DNA from: Halichondria panicea
Lineage: Eukaryota; Porifera; Demospongiae; Suberitida; Halichondriidae
DNA: 64,000 nucleotides
Direction of reading: 5' to 3'
Assembly: GCF_963675165.1 (NCBI RefSeq)
Contig: NC_087393.1
Location: forward strand, 3,353,502 to 3,417,501
Shown here: in pieces, positions 1-12,153 of the stretch
Numbering within the stretch: the first letter of the stretch is position 1
Layout: every line of letters begins with the position of its first letter
Notes under the pieces: generated by a model
Database searches by the model: none
The model's input: the letters and a program-made list of their open reading frames with translations, nothing else
What the model was told of the DNA's origin: nothing
Program-made: the position numbers and the translations under genes

Positions 1-3000
1 AGCTCCCGTGAGATAGCAGCCCATCTTACAGCGTACGACTGGAACCTCTTCACTAACATTCAACAAATGGAGTACATTTATCAGTTGTTCGGACGACACA
101 AGTTTGGCAAGATTGTCACAAACCTGGACCTCTTAATTCGAAGATTCAATGAGGTGTGTTTACTCTGCATGTGTCTATAATTATTATGTAAAAGTATAAG
201 CACCTGTACATGTATGTTGTCAATTAGTCATATGCACCTACGTTGTAGGCATATAGTAATAGTGACAGTTTCCATTCCCATTGTTTGTGCAGGTTCAGTA
301 TTGGGTTGTGACCGAGGTGTGCAGAGAGCCTGACCTGGCTAAGCGGGTGGCCCTCGTCAAGAAATTCATCAAAATTGCTGGATAGTGAGTGAAAATTACT
401 ATTACTTTTACAAGCCTGTTTGCTATTGCAAAGTGCGTGTGAAGCATGCTAATTGTATGCGCATGCTCTCTTCTTTCATTTGTGTGCAAAAACTCGCAAT
501 TTTCAATCAAAAGAGTTTGAAGGTTATAACTCCTAGTCTATTGCCCACCATTTCAAATGAGTGTTGAGCTTGATGTGAACCTCCCTATTAAACTGAGCAC
601 TCCGAATACACACAGCACACTGACCATCTCGCATGTTACATGTTATATGCATATACACTGATTATGTATGCTATAATTATAGCATACAGTGGCATCACTA
701 CACACCGCTACGTATAATTATACGTAGCGGTAGCGGTGTATAGCGGTGTGTAGTGATGCCACTGTATGCAGGTACGTATGTGTACATGTTAATTTCGTAT
801 GATCATGTGCTTTCTTTTTAAGATTTGGTCGAGTTAAACTAACTCTTACAGCAAGCGTACATGTAGTGGTGAGGTTTTGCATGGAGAAGACTTCTACCAG
901 TTCATGTACTGTACTAGCCTCGATCTCAGCCGCACTTCTTCTGAGAGTGGGCATTGTAACGACTGCTTGCGCATGCGCTAATCTCACCCCGGTATCTGGG
1001 GGCTTTGGATAACATCGTATATGCTCAGTAAAACAATGACGTCACAACGAACGAAAGTGGATTTAAGGAAGTGAAGGTTCTAGCCATTTGTGCACATGCG
1101 CAATCAGTCAGTAGCAGGCCTGCGAAGGAGGCTAGTACTGTACTATCATGTGACTGTCTTTTTATGTATTCCTACAGCTGTAAAAACTTTAACAATCTGA
1201 ACTCATTCTTTGCGATAACGATTGGTTTAATGGACGGAGCCATCACAAGACTAAAGCAGACCTGGAAGGAGGTCCCTCCACGGCTTAGGACGCGCTTCGA
1301 GCAGTTCCAGGGACTCACAGTGAGTAGACTTATATAAAGCAGTGCCTTTGGGCTTCTAAATCCCATAGACACCTCCAAAACAGATTAACTACCGTATAGC
1401 TTGTAATTTCGTGGGGGTACAAATTTCATTTGACTTCATTGCATGCATGCGTTCCGGTAAGCCAGTCAGCATAATTATTACGTGTGATTTACATTAAGTA
1501 ACAACCAAAACTGTTTTCTTCTATTTGCTGTTATAAGTGTAGTGCGTAGGAGTATACAACTGAAGCAGCAATTGTTCTACATGGCTATGAATGCAACCTT
1601 TTTCTTATCTACAGTTATAAACATGTACATACTCTGTGCTGGCTCATGTAATAATTAATTATATACACAGGACCCATCACGTAACCATAAGATCCTGCGA
1701 GCATACCAGTCAAAAGTTTCCCCTCCGTTGATCCCGTTTATGCCTCTGGTTACAAAGGATGCATACTTCCTGAACATTGGAAATGAGACGTTTATCGATG
1801 GGCTGGTCAACTTTGAGAAGATGCGATTGGTTGCTAACAGTGTGCGGACTCTCAACCGGTGCAGGACAGGGGTCATGTCAGGTGATGTCAAAGTGCTGTC
1901 TAATAAGAACCCTGCTCTACAACAGTACATAAGGTAAGCCCCATTGGGGTGAGCGGGTATATTTCGAGGTATAAAAACATTCGCGGTTTTTACAAGCATG
2001 TACCGCGAAATTTATACCCCGAATATTAGTGGGTACATGTGGTCACTAACTAAGTCCATGAAAATAAATCAGCGAAATCCTTTCTAACAGTCCTTCTGCG
2101 AAAGTTAATACCCAGTATAAACATTATTAGCCTGAGGTACATGTAGATTATAGTATCTTGTCGGTATGTTTGTTAACCCGAGGCGCGCCATGGGTTATAG
2201 TAGTATCTGCTGACTGCATGTGTGTCTGTTTGTTTGTGATTCTGAGTCTGCTCACCTGGACACGTAATTGTGGCAGATTTTCTCATAAAAGCGAGCAAAA
2301 ACTAAGAAGCTTAATTTTGCACGTTGGCTATAGGCTAGTTGGCTATACGCGGCTTTGATTCGAGACATCAAACTATTGAGTCCTGTTTCATGTGAAAAAG
2401 TATGTACAACCCCGACTAACGCCAAGGGTTCTACACTTTAGTGCTCCCGTTAGTTTGTTCATTACATAATATAGTAATTGTGTATAATTATTCTGGTTCT
2501 ACTCATCTGGTTGCTGAAGTGCTGAATCTATAGCATGGAGAAGCAACCAAGTTTTGATACATGATTGTAAGCTAAGCCTCTATCGATGGCTATAGCTACC
2601 TAGCACCCTAAATACACGGCTTTAATTCAAGGCACTATAAATGTGTGTGTACCTACATGTACATGTAAGCGAATTAATTGTTGATTGCCTGATTTGGGCT
2701 CTACTGAAGTTTTCGTCCCAGTGCATGACCTGCGTATAAATCTGCAGCACTGCCATTCCTAATACTGACATGTATTGTGCATGGGTGAGATTCATATGAA
2801 TTGCAGCACGTACCCCTCTAGTTATTTATTGCACTACTGGCCCACTACCAGGTAGACTGACTCACTTCTTCATGACATAATTATGCACGTACTAAGTCTA
2901 TATAAAATAATTATAGGCTCCTGACTACAATTATCTGCTTTTATGTTTCTTCCAGAGCCATGCTTGCAGATGCACACCTCAGACCAATGTTTGTTTATAG

Positions 3001-3218
3001 CACTTTGTCCCACAGATACATTAATATTAACACATGCTTTTGTGTACTGTGCAATGCAGCATCTGTCTCCCTATAATCATACATGTATACGTACACGCAT
3101 GCATACACACAGAAATCTGAGAGTGATCGACAATGATGTAGTTCTAACAAAAATGTCTCACAAACTCGAACCTCTTGAGAGCAACACTAGAACTCACACT
3201 CCGTCATCTGCTAGCTAG
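1..3218 (+). CDS. RAPGEF4: Epac-like Rap guanine nucleotide exchange factor, 3' part
   Basis: Five exons were joined: 1-153, 293-384, 1178-1319, 1671-1933 and 3113-3218. All introns are GT-AG and phases agree, giving 251 residues, cut off at the 5' window edge. The product is the catalytic CDC25/RasGEF domain. It opens with [15 protein letters not shown] and continues through [35 protein letters not shown] and [13 protein letters not shown]. The C-terminus [19 protein letters not shown] closely resembles the end of Epac1/Epac2, which separates it from RAPGEF2/6 and RasGRP. Epacs are cAMP-activated exchange factors that load GTP on Rap1/Rap2; the cAMP-binding and DEP domains would lie upstream of the window. 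The choice between RAPGEF3 and RAPGEF4 is not resolvable in a non-vertebrate. The last intron (1934-3112) is long and holds MITE remnants. The gene converges on FAM234-like. Confidence 0.88.
682..769. repeat. Nested perfect hairpin in Epac intron 2
   Basis: The arms read GCATACAGTGGCATCACTAC and its reverse complement at the far end. Inside lies a second perfect palindrome around CGTATAATTATACG. It sits in the intron between 384 and 1178. It looks like a palindromic miniature element rather than a gene. Confidence 0.75.
1950..2118. repeat. Degraded CCGTATAGCGGG-family MITE
   Basis: It starts GCGGGTATATTTCGAGG and contains TTCGCGGTTTTTAC and the complementary TACCGCGAAATTTATACCC. The pattern matches the better-preserved copy at 22593-22914. 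The outermost terminus is lost on the left. It lies in the last intron of the Epac-like gene. Confidence 0.6.
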
Positions 3219-3883
3219 CTCAATGATTTCTGTTAGATTACTTTTATTATCATTCCACACTTGTGTTGCGTGCTGTTGGTGCTATTTAAGAGTGAAATTA
3301 AGTTGTGTGAAAATGATAATTCCAAAATTGAAATATACTGTACACCGTATAGTGTTAGAAATTGATGTGTGATACAAACTAATGCTATGCGAGTGCCTAT
3401 CATATAATAATCGTATAAATTTGTATAGCACCTTTATTCGAGGCTTGCATGCATGTCCACACATGCACTCTTTTGGGCGTACACTATTGTTAACGTGTAC
3501 TAATTTTAACGAATTAACTAATTAATTAAGTCCTGTGCAAGCAATATTCCCCATTGAAATCGATCGCAAAACCTTATACTATAGTACAATTGTAAGTACA
3601 CACAATCCTTGCCAGAACGCAATATATATTATGTATAGAAATCCCAAAGGGTAAAATTTTCTGCTGATTTGGCTCATTTGCAAATTAAGGTTTTCACCAG
3701 CAAAACATTCTTAGTCTGACTATAATACGGTAAGTAAAATAGTAGAGACCATTCAGATCTGTGCAAAACACAAGAAATAAGTTAAAAGAAACACATTTAA
3801 GTTATAATTATAAGATTATACAGATACCTGTAAGTAAAGCTGTGTAATTAATCATTATACATGTACACCTGTTATAAAATAAT
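3219..3883. other. Non-coding 3' flank of Epac-like gene
   Basis: No exon-like ORF is supported here. The stretch is AT-rich and should include the Epac 3' UTR. A fragment at about 3652-3732 (TTCTGCTGATTTGGCTCATT then AATACGG) matches the MITE family seen complete at 60559-60783. Confidence 0.5.
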
Positions 3884-5154
3884 AATTGTGACAGGGCCTA
3901 GGAATACAACCCTTATGGAGCAAACTAATTAATTGTATTTTATTGCTTAATTATGCCTCGAGGCGTAGCCGCACGAGGGATACGGTAAAGCTGACTGTGT
4001 GTGTGTCTGTCTGTCTGTCTGTGTGTGTGTGTGTGTATTCCAGCTATAACTGCTCAATGGTTGCAATGCGACGAAAACTAACAGCTTCTATAGGCTTCTA
4101 GCCACGTTCTCTTGGATTTTGATTCGTGGATTAGCAAACTAAAGCTTCTTTCTCGAGTTATGGCTAGTTTGACTCACATTGAAGGCTGTTGCAGTCTCTT
4201 CAGAATCTTTCATAGCATCATCTGTCCGCACAAACTTTCTATTCAACATATGAGTTAGCCTTGCACTAAAGCGCTAGCTTTTTGTTAGCTACAATACTCA
4301 GAAAATATCTGTTAAAACAGCTAGCTAGCAGTAGCCATTTGTGAAATTGATCTCTTTGGACACACCCTTTAATTATTCCTGTGGATGTAATGCGCATGCG
4401 CGCTCATTCCCCATGTGTGATATCCAAGATCCAGATCCAGATTCTCCTGGCAGAATCATCTTTGTCTTGAGGACCTGGTAAGCCACAAAACACTACCATA
4501 TAACAATATAGATAACAATATGCATGTACACAGGTCTTTTCTTCTTAGATATTATATACACTGAACTACAGATCCTGGAAGAATCAATTTTCTTCTTTCT
4601 TGAGGTCCTGGTAAGCCACATAATACAATAAATAACAACAATAGATGCATGTAAATAAGTCTTTTCTTCTCAGTGACTTTATATAGATAAGCTAACTTTA
4701 ATATAAAATTCATTATAGATAACACTCTAATACTTTTGAGCGAAAGCAAAAACATGGCGAGAGGCATTAGCACAGCGCCAGCTTGAACACTAGTTAAATA
4801 AAGCAGTGCTTAAGCTTCAAATTGATTACAATATCACTCACTTTGCACCTTCCTACCCCAAAATATTTTCGGGTGAAAGGGGGACAGTATTGACCTACCG
4901 TTTTGAGAAACTAATGTTCGAAGTTCTATCCACATACAAGAACAGCATGAAAAAATTCAATGGCTGCCTTGTAACGGCTATACAAAAAAATTTTTCGGAT
5001 AAAAAAATTTTTTTTTAGTTAGAGGAGATATTGAAGTTACTTCTTATGAAAGAAAACCAAAATCCTAAAATAGCTCTAAATATTTTACTTTGTAGTGTAC
5101 TGAACATTATTAGTTTGCTCCATAAGGGTTGTTTTCCTAGGCCCTGTCACAATT
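3884..5154. mobile_element. DNA transposon with about 47-bp inverted repeats, containing a nested element
   Basis: The left end AATTGTGACAGGGCCTAGGA and the bases that follow are repeated in inverse orientation at the right end (about 5108-5154) with roughly one mismatch over 47 bp. The interior holds no supported transposase ORF, so this is a non-autonomous copy. A second repeat (3951-4793) sits inside it flanked by TTAA on both sides. An AATT on each side may be a short target duplication. The right end lies 3 bp from the FAM234-like stop codon. Confidence 0.75.
3951..4793 (+). mobile_element. Repeat family 1, copy a (full length, TTAA-flanked)
   Basis: It begins TTATGCCTCGAGGCGTAGCC, carries a short GT microsatellite near 4000-4037 and ends GAACACTAG. 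TTAA is present immediately before (3947-3950) and after (4794-4797). The other copies are at 34021-34820 (-), 36901-37752 (-) and 58309-59543 (+). No long ORF is present and the ends are not inverted repeats of each other. The core (CTATAGGCTTCTAGCCACG onward) is shared with repeat family 2. Confidence 0.7.
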
Positions 5155-5157
5155 GCG

Positions 5158-8100
5158 TCAGCTTTTTCTCAGCTGGTGCTTGGGGTGATACACACTGTCT
5201 CCCGTTTTGCCCATATACTTGGCCCAGGGTTGGTCGTCAGGTGGAAGAAATCGACTAAAGTCCAGCTTCCCTTTTCCAAACACCTCCATGAAGCGGTCCT
5301 CTATAGTGAAAGTCCTTAGTCTCAACTTTAGAATAGTCGTACCCCCCAAGTATTCCTGGCTACCTGGAATTGTCTCCCAGCCGACTATGTAAGATAGCTC
5401 CAGTTTTCCATCACCATTGACGTCTCCGATAGTAGGTGTGGCCACATCATTTGTAGGCACGAGAATGTGGGCACAGCGGAATTTCTTTTTGTTGTTAGCA
5501 TCATAGTTCATATCTTGTGGTTGCGGGGGTCTGCCCTGGCTTGGATCGAAATCAGGAGGAAACTTGCTCGGATCAAAATCAGCTTGGCTCGGATCAAAAC
5601 CAGGGGGAAACTTGCTTGGATCAAAATCAGCTTGGCTCGGATCGAAATCAGGAGGAAACTTGCTCGGATCGAAATCAGGAGGAAACTTGCTCGGGTCAAA
5701 ATCAGCTTGGTTCGGATTCTGTAGGGGATCAAAGTCAGAGGGTAAATTCTTACTTGGGTCAAACCCAGGGGGAAATTGGCTGTTGCCATTCATCTCTTGA
5801 GGATTTAAATTTGAAGGGAAACCATTATTCTGGGGGTCAACATCTGGTGGCACCGTGTACTGGGGGTCAAAGTCCTCTGGAGCTTCTCCATCACCAGATG
5901 AATACATACTTGTGTTGTAGTTAAATTCGATATTAGCGTGTCTCTTCATATCACCGGAAAAGTTAGCTGCTATTTTTCCTCCTGTATAATTATGTGTATA
6001 TATATGTACATGTACATGTACAATGATGTGATTATCTGGTGAGTTTTCTTCTGAGCTGTACATATAATAATTATTTACTGGTCTATACTATACTATATAT
6101 GATGATGCTATGCATGTATCCACAAATGCAGGCCACACTTCGATTCACTGTAACTGACATGGACTCACTGAACACAAAGGGCCTCTCCATCATTATTGGC
6201 TTGACCTCTCCGTCTTCTATCATCTCCCTGGTGAGCAGGTACACACTGACAGTCAGTTCCTCCATTGTGTGGTCACAGTAGTGTAGGAAACCCTCCAGAT
6301 CATCGTCAGGGTCCGGGAATTGGTCCTCAGGGGTCGAATTCCAAAGATTATCTGGTTCAAGGGGCATATCAGTCTCATGATCATGTGGTTCTTGCATATC
6401 ACCATGACGACGATCTCTAGCTCTCTTGTCCCCTACAGAAAAGAACAACATAGCATCCAGACCGTGAGTATCTGCTGCTAAACTGAGTCCAGAGTTCATA
6501 GCGATGTGTTCAGAGTCTAGTGACCACAGGGTGCGGCCAGAGCGACCGTCCATTAGGTAGAACGAGGAGGATTTATAGCCTTTATCCCACTCCCCCAAGT
6601 TAGCTCTGACTATCAGGTCTGGATAAGAGTCCTTGTTGTAGAACAGGGGCACTGGGAGGCTGTGTGTATGAAGTAGGAACATCATAACATGAATTTATAT
6701 AAAAAAAACAGTTTTTGTAGTAACGGCATTCTCTAGTACAGATCAGACTCTAATGTGTAGGAATTAAGTAGAGTGTGAGTTGGAACTACAATACACTGTG
6801 TACAACACTCACCTGTAAGACTCGGTGCCAGGATTGTATGCCTCCCAAAGCAGAGTAGCCATATTCATTCCATCGTATGCGTACACATGACCATTGAAGG
6901 TCGTAAGGAGCAAGTCTTCAATACCGTCAACATTAAGGTCCAGTATCAGGGGAGGAAGCAAAATGCCTTTTTTTGTTGATCGGAATATTTCGTATAGGCA
7001 CAGATCATACATGTTAGGGATGAGCTTGTGGGTAGAAAGTTCTGGGCATGCTGACATTGGGGATTTGTTGTCAAAGAATGTTTCGTTGAAGGTCGGTCTA
7101 AAACTCTCGACATCCATAAAGCAAGGATGAAATGAGTCATCTGTCTCTATCTTGTACTGAGTTAGCTCGGCCTTTTTCTTGCTGACCATAGTGCGAATGC
7201 TTTCTAGCGTGATACCCCACAGAGAACCAGACAATGTCTCACCACCACTCCCAAACAAGACCACATCAATATCACCCATTTTAAACAGCACAGGGGAGCA
7301 ATATGTCTCGCCACCATCGGGCATTAAAACAGGATCCATCAACTTCCCCCCCGTACGACCAGACACAACCACCAGGGACCCAGGTGATCTGTTTTCCTCC
7401 GAGGGTGAATACGTAGGATCTCCACCATGTGTATTAATGAGGTCGGGCACACCGTCTTCATCCAGGTCATCAACTAGTAACGGGAAGAAAAAGTTGTATT
7501 TCGGGAAAGTGATAGCAGAATCCACAAACCAGATAATAGATCCATCAACCCCACTCAGAGAGATAAAGCCACCAAAACGTCCTGTGGCGATACAGTCGGT
7601 TACACCATCTTGATTTGCATCCAGGATGCAGCGAAGGGAGAAAACGTCAAAGTTTACTTTTTTCTGCCACACAGTAATACCAGTGAGCCCATCTAGTGCA
7701 AGTAGAGAGCAAGTACAAGGGTCAGATACCGTTGCAGTGAGAATGTCTTGTATGCCATCTCTGTTCATGTCAAACAATTGCAGGGAAAGCTCAGTAGCTG
7801 CAGGAAAGACATCTCGTGTCCAATCCACACTACGTGAGGTGTGTTGCGAATGCGTGGTAGCAGAGTCAAGCTTCACTGATTGAGTGGCGTCAACGTTTTT
7901 AGTAGTAGTTTCTGTAAGCATGTCTTCTGCAAACTGATGAGATGGTTCTGTACTCTCCACTGTTAAACGACCAGTAGTAACACTTTCTTCACTTGGCACA
8001 CTGTTCGGATATGTTGGAAAACTCGATTGCCCAGCTGTTGTACGTGGAGGTATAGTTTCTTTAAAAGGTGCTGAAGTGTCTCTCGATAGTGTGGTTGGGC

Positions 8101-8605
8101 TTGTCGTTTTACTCAATGGTGTTACTGGTTCAGTTTCTTTACTTGGCAAACTAGGTAGACTTTTGGTGGTCGGGTCTTCAGGTTGATTCTTTCCCTTGCA
8201 GACATTGACCCCTCCTGGTGAAGGTGGGGGTAGTTTTACACACATAGGATCTTCTGACGGCGTTTCAGTATGAGACGTAGTGTTGAGATTTTGTGGGAGA
8301 TAGACTTGTGCATACACAACCACTGTAAGAGCCACACCCAATAGGAGCACCAGCAATGCGGCACAACACAAACCAGAATATATCATATGACGTCTGTCTC
8401 TTAGCGTGGCTTTTTCCTTAGCTTGGAGGTGATCCGGGGAGTTAAGGTTCAGTCGAAGGTCGCGGTTGTATATCCCAGTTCCGAATGACTGATCGTCGGA
8501 GAGTTGAGCATCTTGATTGAGCGGGGCGGCTGCATACAAGAGCACCTCATCATCTTCAGAGTCAGCCTGTGAGATCTTCTTGTAGTGAGGGGACTTCTTA
8601 AACAT
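5158..8605 (-). CDS. FAM234-like single-pass membrane protein with FG-GAP repeats
   Basis: Coding exons are 8605-6813, 6659-6139 and 5981-5158, giving 1,045 residues. The start is the ATG of MFKKSPHYKK; an upstream exon is non-coding. A type II transmembrane helix (SGLCCAALLVLLLGVALTVV) follows an acidic cytoplasmic tail. A Ser/Thr/Pro-rich stalk comes next, then FG-GAP/Ca-binding loops such as DMNRDGIQD, DANQDGVTD, DDLDEDGVPD, DLNVDGIED and DVNGDGKLE. That order is typical of FAM234A/B (ITFG3/KIAA1467), whose function is poorly known. Before the last loop there is a tandem FDPS-K/Q repeat block, probably lineage-specific. The donor after exon 2 (GTGTGG) is weak, so the 6139 boundary is less certain. 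It shares a divergent promoter with PDI. Confidence 0.8.
5530..5770 (-). repeat. Coding tandem repeat, FDPS module
   Basis: The exon encodes about eight repeats of FDPSKFPPDFDPSQAD type within the FAM234-like ectodomain. At DNA level the units are nearly identical (GGATCGAAATCAGGAGGAAA recurs on the + strand), which indicates recent expansion. The unit is rich in Asp and Pro. Confidence 0.85.
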
Positions 8606-9082
8606 GTTGTACACCGTAGTGTCGATCTGGAGAAATAAAGAAACATATTCCTTGTTGGGATAAAATAATCAAATCAAAATAATTATGAGCTTTAATATTT
8701 ATAAATAAGAGTAATTTATAAGACAAGCAGTTCAACTCACCAGATCTATATGACTCGGACCTCTCTTGGGTAGAGCTCAATCTACCACACAATAGCATGC
8801 ACTGCAGGTTCTAGAAAGTGGGCTTGTCAGCCACTAGCTCTAGCACTAGCTTGCTATACACAATTGTAGCAAGCTGGCATTTGGAGGCGTGGCTGGCTCA
8901 TCTCTAAGGGGAAAACCCGTTTGTGACAGTCTACAAATTGACCAATCACACAATCACACACTTTGCAGCCATGTGCTAGTGATTGGACAAAAGCAAAGTG
9001 CTTTGTGCAAACCGCATTGTGTTTTTCACAGGTTGTGTATCCAGTCCAAAGATACTCTGTCAAACAGAAGATACTCTCCATC
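8606..9082. promoter_or_regulatory. Bidirectional promoter region, FAM234-like / PDI
   Basis: The two start codons are 477 bp apart and divergent. On the minus strand a 5' UTR intron is visible (donor GTGAGT at about 8736, acceptor near 8623). A CCAAT box at 8942-8946 and an inverted one at 8982-8986 lie on the PDI side. I looked for the ER stress element (CCAAT-N9-CCACG) that often controls PDI genes and did not find it. Confidence 0.5.
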
Positions 9083-12000
9083 ATGAGATCTGTACTTGTT
9101 TTAATAGCCCTGGCCTTGACTGCTTGTGTGTATGCAGAGGTGACAGAAGAAGAAAACGTTTTGGTCCTGACAACAGACAATTTTGAAGAAGTGATAGAGG
9201 CTACAGATTATGTCCTAGTGGAATTCTGTAAGTTTCTGTTGCTACATTAATTAGCCTCCTGTTTAATGTTGCATTGATTGTTATTGTAAATGTACTAGGG
9301 ATTAAAATTTCCCCCTAAGGGTTGCTTTTTACATCATAGTACGCTCTACACTGTACTGAAAAAGGCAACCTAACGATAATTCCTCTTTGTCTGTGAAGTA
9401 CATGATCTATTCTGCTTACAGATGCCCCCTGGTGTGGACACTGCAAGTCTCTGGCTCCTGAATATGCCAAGGCTGCCACCACTCTAAAGGACGAAGGCTC
9501 TGAAATCAAGCTAGGCAAGGTGGACGCCACTGAAGAGAGTGATCTGGCACAGCAGTTCGGAGTGAAGGGCTACCCCACACTCAAGTTCTTTAAGAATGGC
9601 AAAGAATCAGATTACTCAGGTGAGATTGTTGTTACTTACTTCCCCTACAGTGTACATTTTCTTCCTGGTAAGCTTGTTTCGTGTGTCACTTCCCTTGCTT
9701 TGCTTAATCACTTAACATTCAGTGGTTTTAAGCTCACCTCAACTGAATATGTGAAACCCTACTGACACATGCTTACACTTACATACAGGTGGTCGCACTG
9801 GTATCGAGATTGTCAACTGGCTCAAAAAACGCACCGGACCTCCAGCCGTCGTCCTTGAATCCATCGAAGCCGCTAACGAGTTTAAAGATAAAGACGATGT
9901 TGCTGTTATTGGATTTTTCGAGAGCCAGGAGTCCGACAACGCAAAGGCCTACCTCAATGCAGCTGATACCCAAGACAGCATTAACTTTGGTATTGTGACC
10001 AGCAAAGATGTAGCCGAAGGCCTTGAGGCAGTACTTGACAGCATTGTGTTGTTCAAGTCTTTTGACGAGGGACGCGTGACCTTCTCTGGAGAATTCAACG
10101 CTGAGGATATTGTGACATTCGTTCTCACCGAGCAGTTGCCCCTGGTTACCAAATTCAGTGATGAGGTGCTTACATGACTGTAATGTTACGCTTGCTAATG
10201 TTCATGTGTAGTATGGCTATGTGCATGTCAGTATTCTCTTGTTGATCCTGCTACCCCCGTACATGTACCTTTTCTAGACTGCTCCTAAAATCTTTGGAGG
10301 AGCCCAACAGTCTCACCTGCTCAGCTTCATCGATGGTGATAGTGAAGACTTCGACACTGTCATGGCTGGACTCAGAGACGTAGCTAAAACATTCAAGGGC
10401 CAGGTGAGATGGGTGAATGACTATCTAGTGTAGCTATGGGCTTTGCTTGTTAGGCTGCCGAGATTTGTGTGTGCCTGCTTTGCTATAATTCATGTGCAGA
10501 CACCAAATTGATTATGCCCCATCCCCTATTGTAAGATCACTGTTCTGGTAGCTTTGCTATGTCCCCTAAATTGTTGTGAACAAACTCCATTTCACTGTTG
10601 ATGTATCGTCCTGTGTTGGTTGCCAAGCTGCCTCGCCCACTGCCCACAAGAAGGATTAGCACCATTAAATCCAAATTCATGGTAGTAGTCTCCCACACAC
10701 TAAGTGGTCGAAATTCTGTCATGTGTAGCGATGAATGTAATTGCCTAGTTGGAGCTATCTGGTTGGTCCAAGTATATTTCTGTGTCTTCTAGGAAAACAC
10801 CTGCTATTGTAATGTGTGGAATAAGGAGGAAGTATGAACTGAATGTATTGTCTGGCATGTGTACCAGTATTGGCTGAGTCTATGGTGATAGCCAACACGT
10901 GGCATGGTGTATGCACATTTTACCCACACATACCCTAAACTAAACATGCATTGGGGCAGCACCCCATTTGGATTTATCGTCACCAAGCAACACACCACAC
11001 TCACTCTCACTTCAGGTGCTCTTTGTTCACATTGACATGTCAGAAGACTCTGCTCTGAGAGTGGCTGAATTCTTTAACATTGATGCGGACGATGTTCCCA
11101 CCTGTCGCCTTATCAATCTTGAGGCAGACATGAAGAAGTTTGTGCCAGAATTTGAGGGTATCGATATGGAGAAGTTAGGACCATGGATTCAAACCTACCT
11201 GGATGGAGAGCTCAAAGTAGGTCTGGCATGTTTGTGCTCTGCGTGTAGACTTTATTATAGACAAGTAAACGGTATTGGGAGACAGTAATACGACGTGAAT
11301 AAAAGAAATGGGTTGATGTTAGTTGGTTTTACTGCAAAAAATAGAATCATTGTCATGGCTCTAAATAGTTAAAATTATAGTCATGTCATGCATACATGCA
11401 TACATGTAATTTCACCTCCTTCCCCCAGGCACACTTAAACAGTGAGGACGTTCCTGAAGACTGGAATGAAGACCCAGTTAAGGTGCTGGTCGGCAAAAAC
11501 TTTCATGAGGTGGTCTTCGATGAAACCAAGGATGTCTTTGTGGAATTCTGTGAGTCTGCATCACAACATACTTCTACTATATAATAACTATGTTCACACT
11601 AACTTTTATCCAACAGTTCTCTAGTTACAAGACAATTATAATTTACACACACTCTTTCTCACACAGATGCCCCATGGTGTGGACACTGCAAGCAGCTGGC
11701 TCCAATCTGGGATGATCTTGCTGATCATTTTAAGGATGACGAGAATATCGTCATTGCCAAGATGGATTCGACAAAGAACGAAGTTGAGGATATTCAAGTA
11801 CAGGGATTCCCTACCCTCAAGTTCATCAGGAGTGGTACCAATGAGGTGAGTGTGCTTTAATAAAAATGATTTTTATCTCTTTGTCAGTTTTTCAGCTAGA
11901 AGACACTGAATTGCTACACCTAGTTGTGTTGCAAGAGTCCTGTAATGATATTCATAAACATGTTACTCGTTGTCAATTTTATGTGCCCAAATAACCACAG

Positions 12001-12153
12001 GTCATGGACTACAATGGTGGACGAACTCTGGACGATCTGATTGAGTTTGTGGAGAAGACCGTCGCGGGAGAAGAGGTAGGAACTGGAGAAGAGGAAGAGG
12101 AGGAAGATACTACCGAAGAGCCTGCAGAGGAAGTCAAGAAAGATGAACTCTGA
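9083..12153 (+). CDS. P4HB: Protein disulfide isomerase (P4HB/PDIA1 type)
   Basis: Eight exons: 9083-9227, 9422-9619, 9789-10165, 10278-10403, 11016-11216, 11429-11549, 11667-11845 and 12001-12153. They sum to 499 residues, close to human P4HB (508). There is a signal peptide ([18 protein letters not shown]). The domains are a, b, b', a': thioredoxin domain a with [12 protein letters not shown], b and b' without cysteine motifs (b' contains TAPKIFGG), and a' with [12 protein letters not shown]. An acidic tail and the ER-retention signal KDEL end the protein. The enzyme forms and isomerises disulfides in the ER lumen. Both active-site domains are cut by an intron in the same Tyr codon just before APWCGHC. 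FOXRED2-like, another ER redox gene, follows on the same strand. Confidence 0.97.

Noticed and set aside
5467-5924. Plus-strand and shifted minus-strand ORFs over the FDPS repeats
   Set aside because: These are shadow frames of the FAM234-like coding repeat. The minus frame giving FDPS continues into conserved FG-GAP sequence and splices in phase.
8942-9000. ER stress element for the PDI promoter
   Set aside because: CCAAT boxes are present but CCACG at the required 9-base spacing is not.
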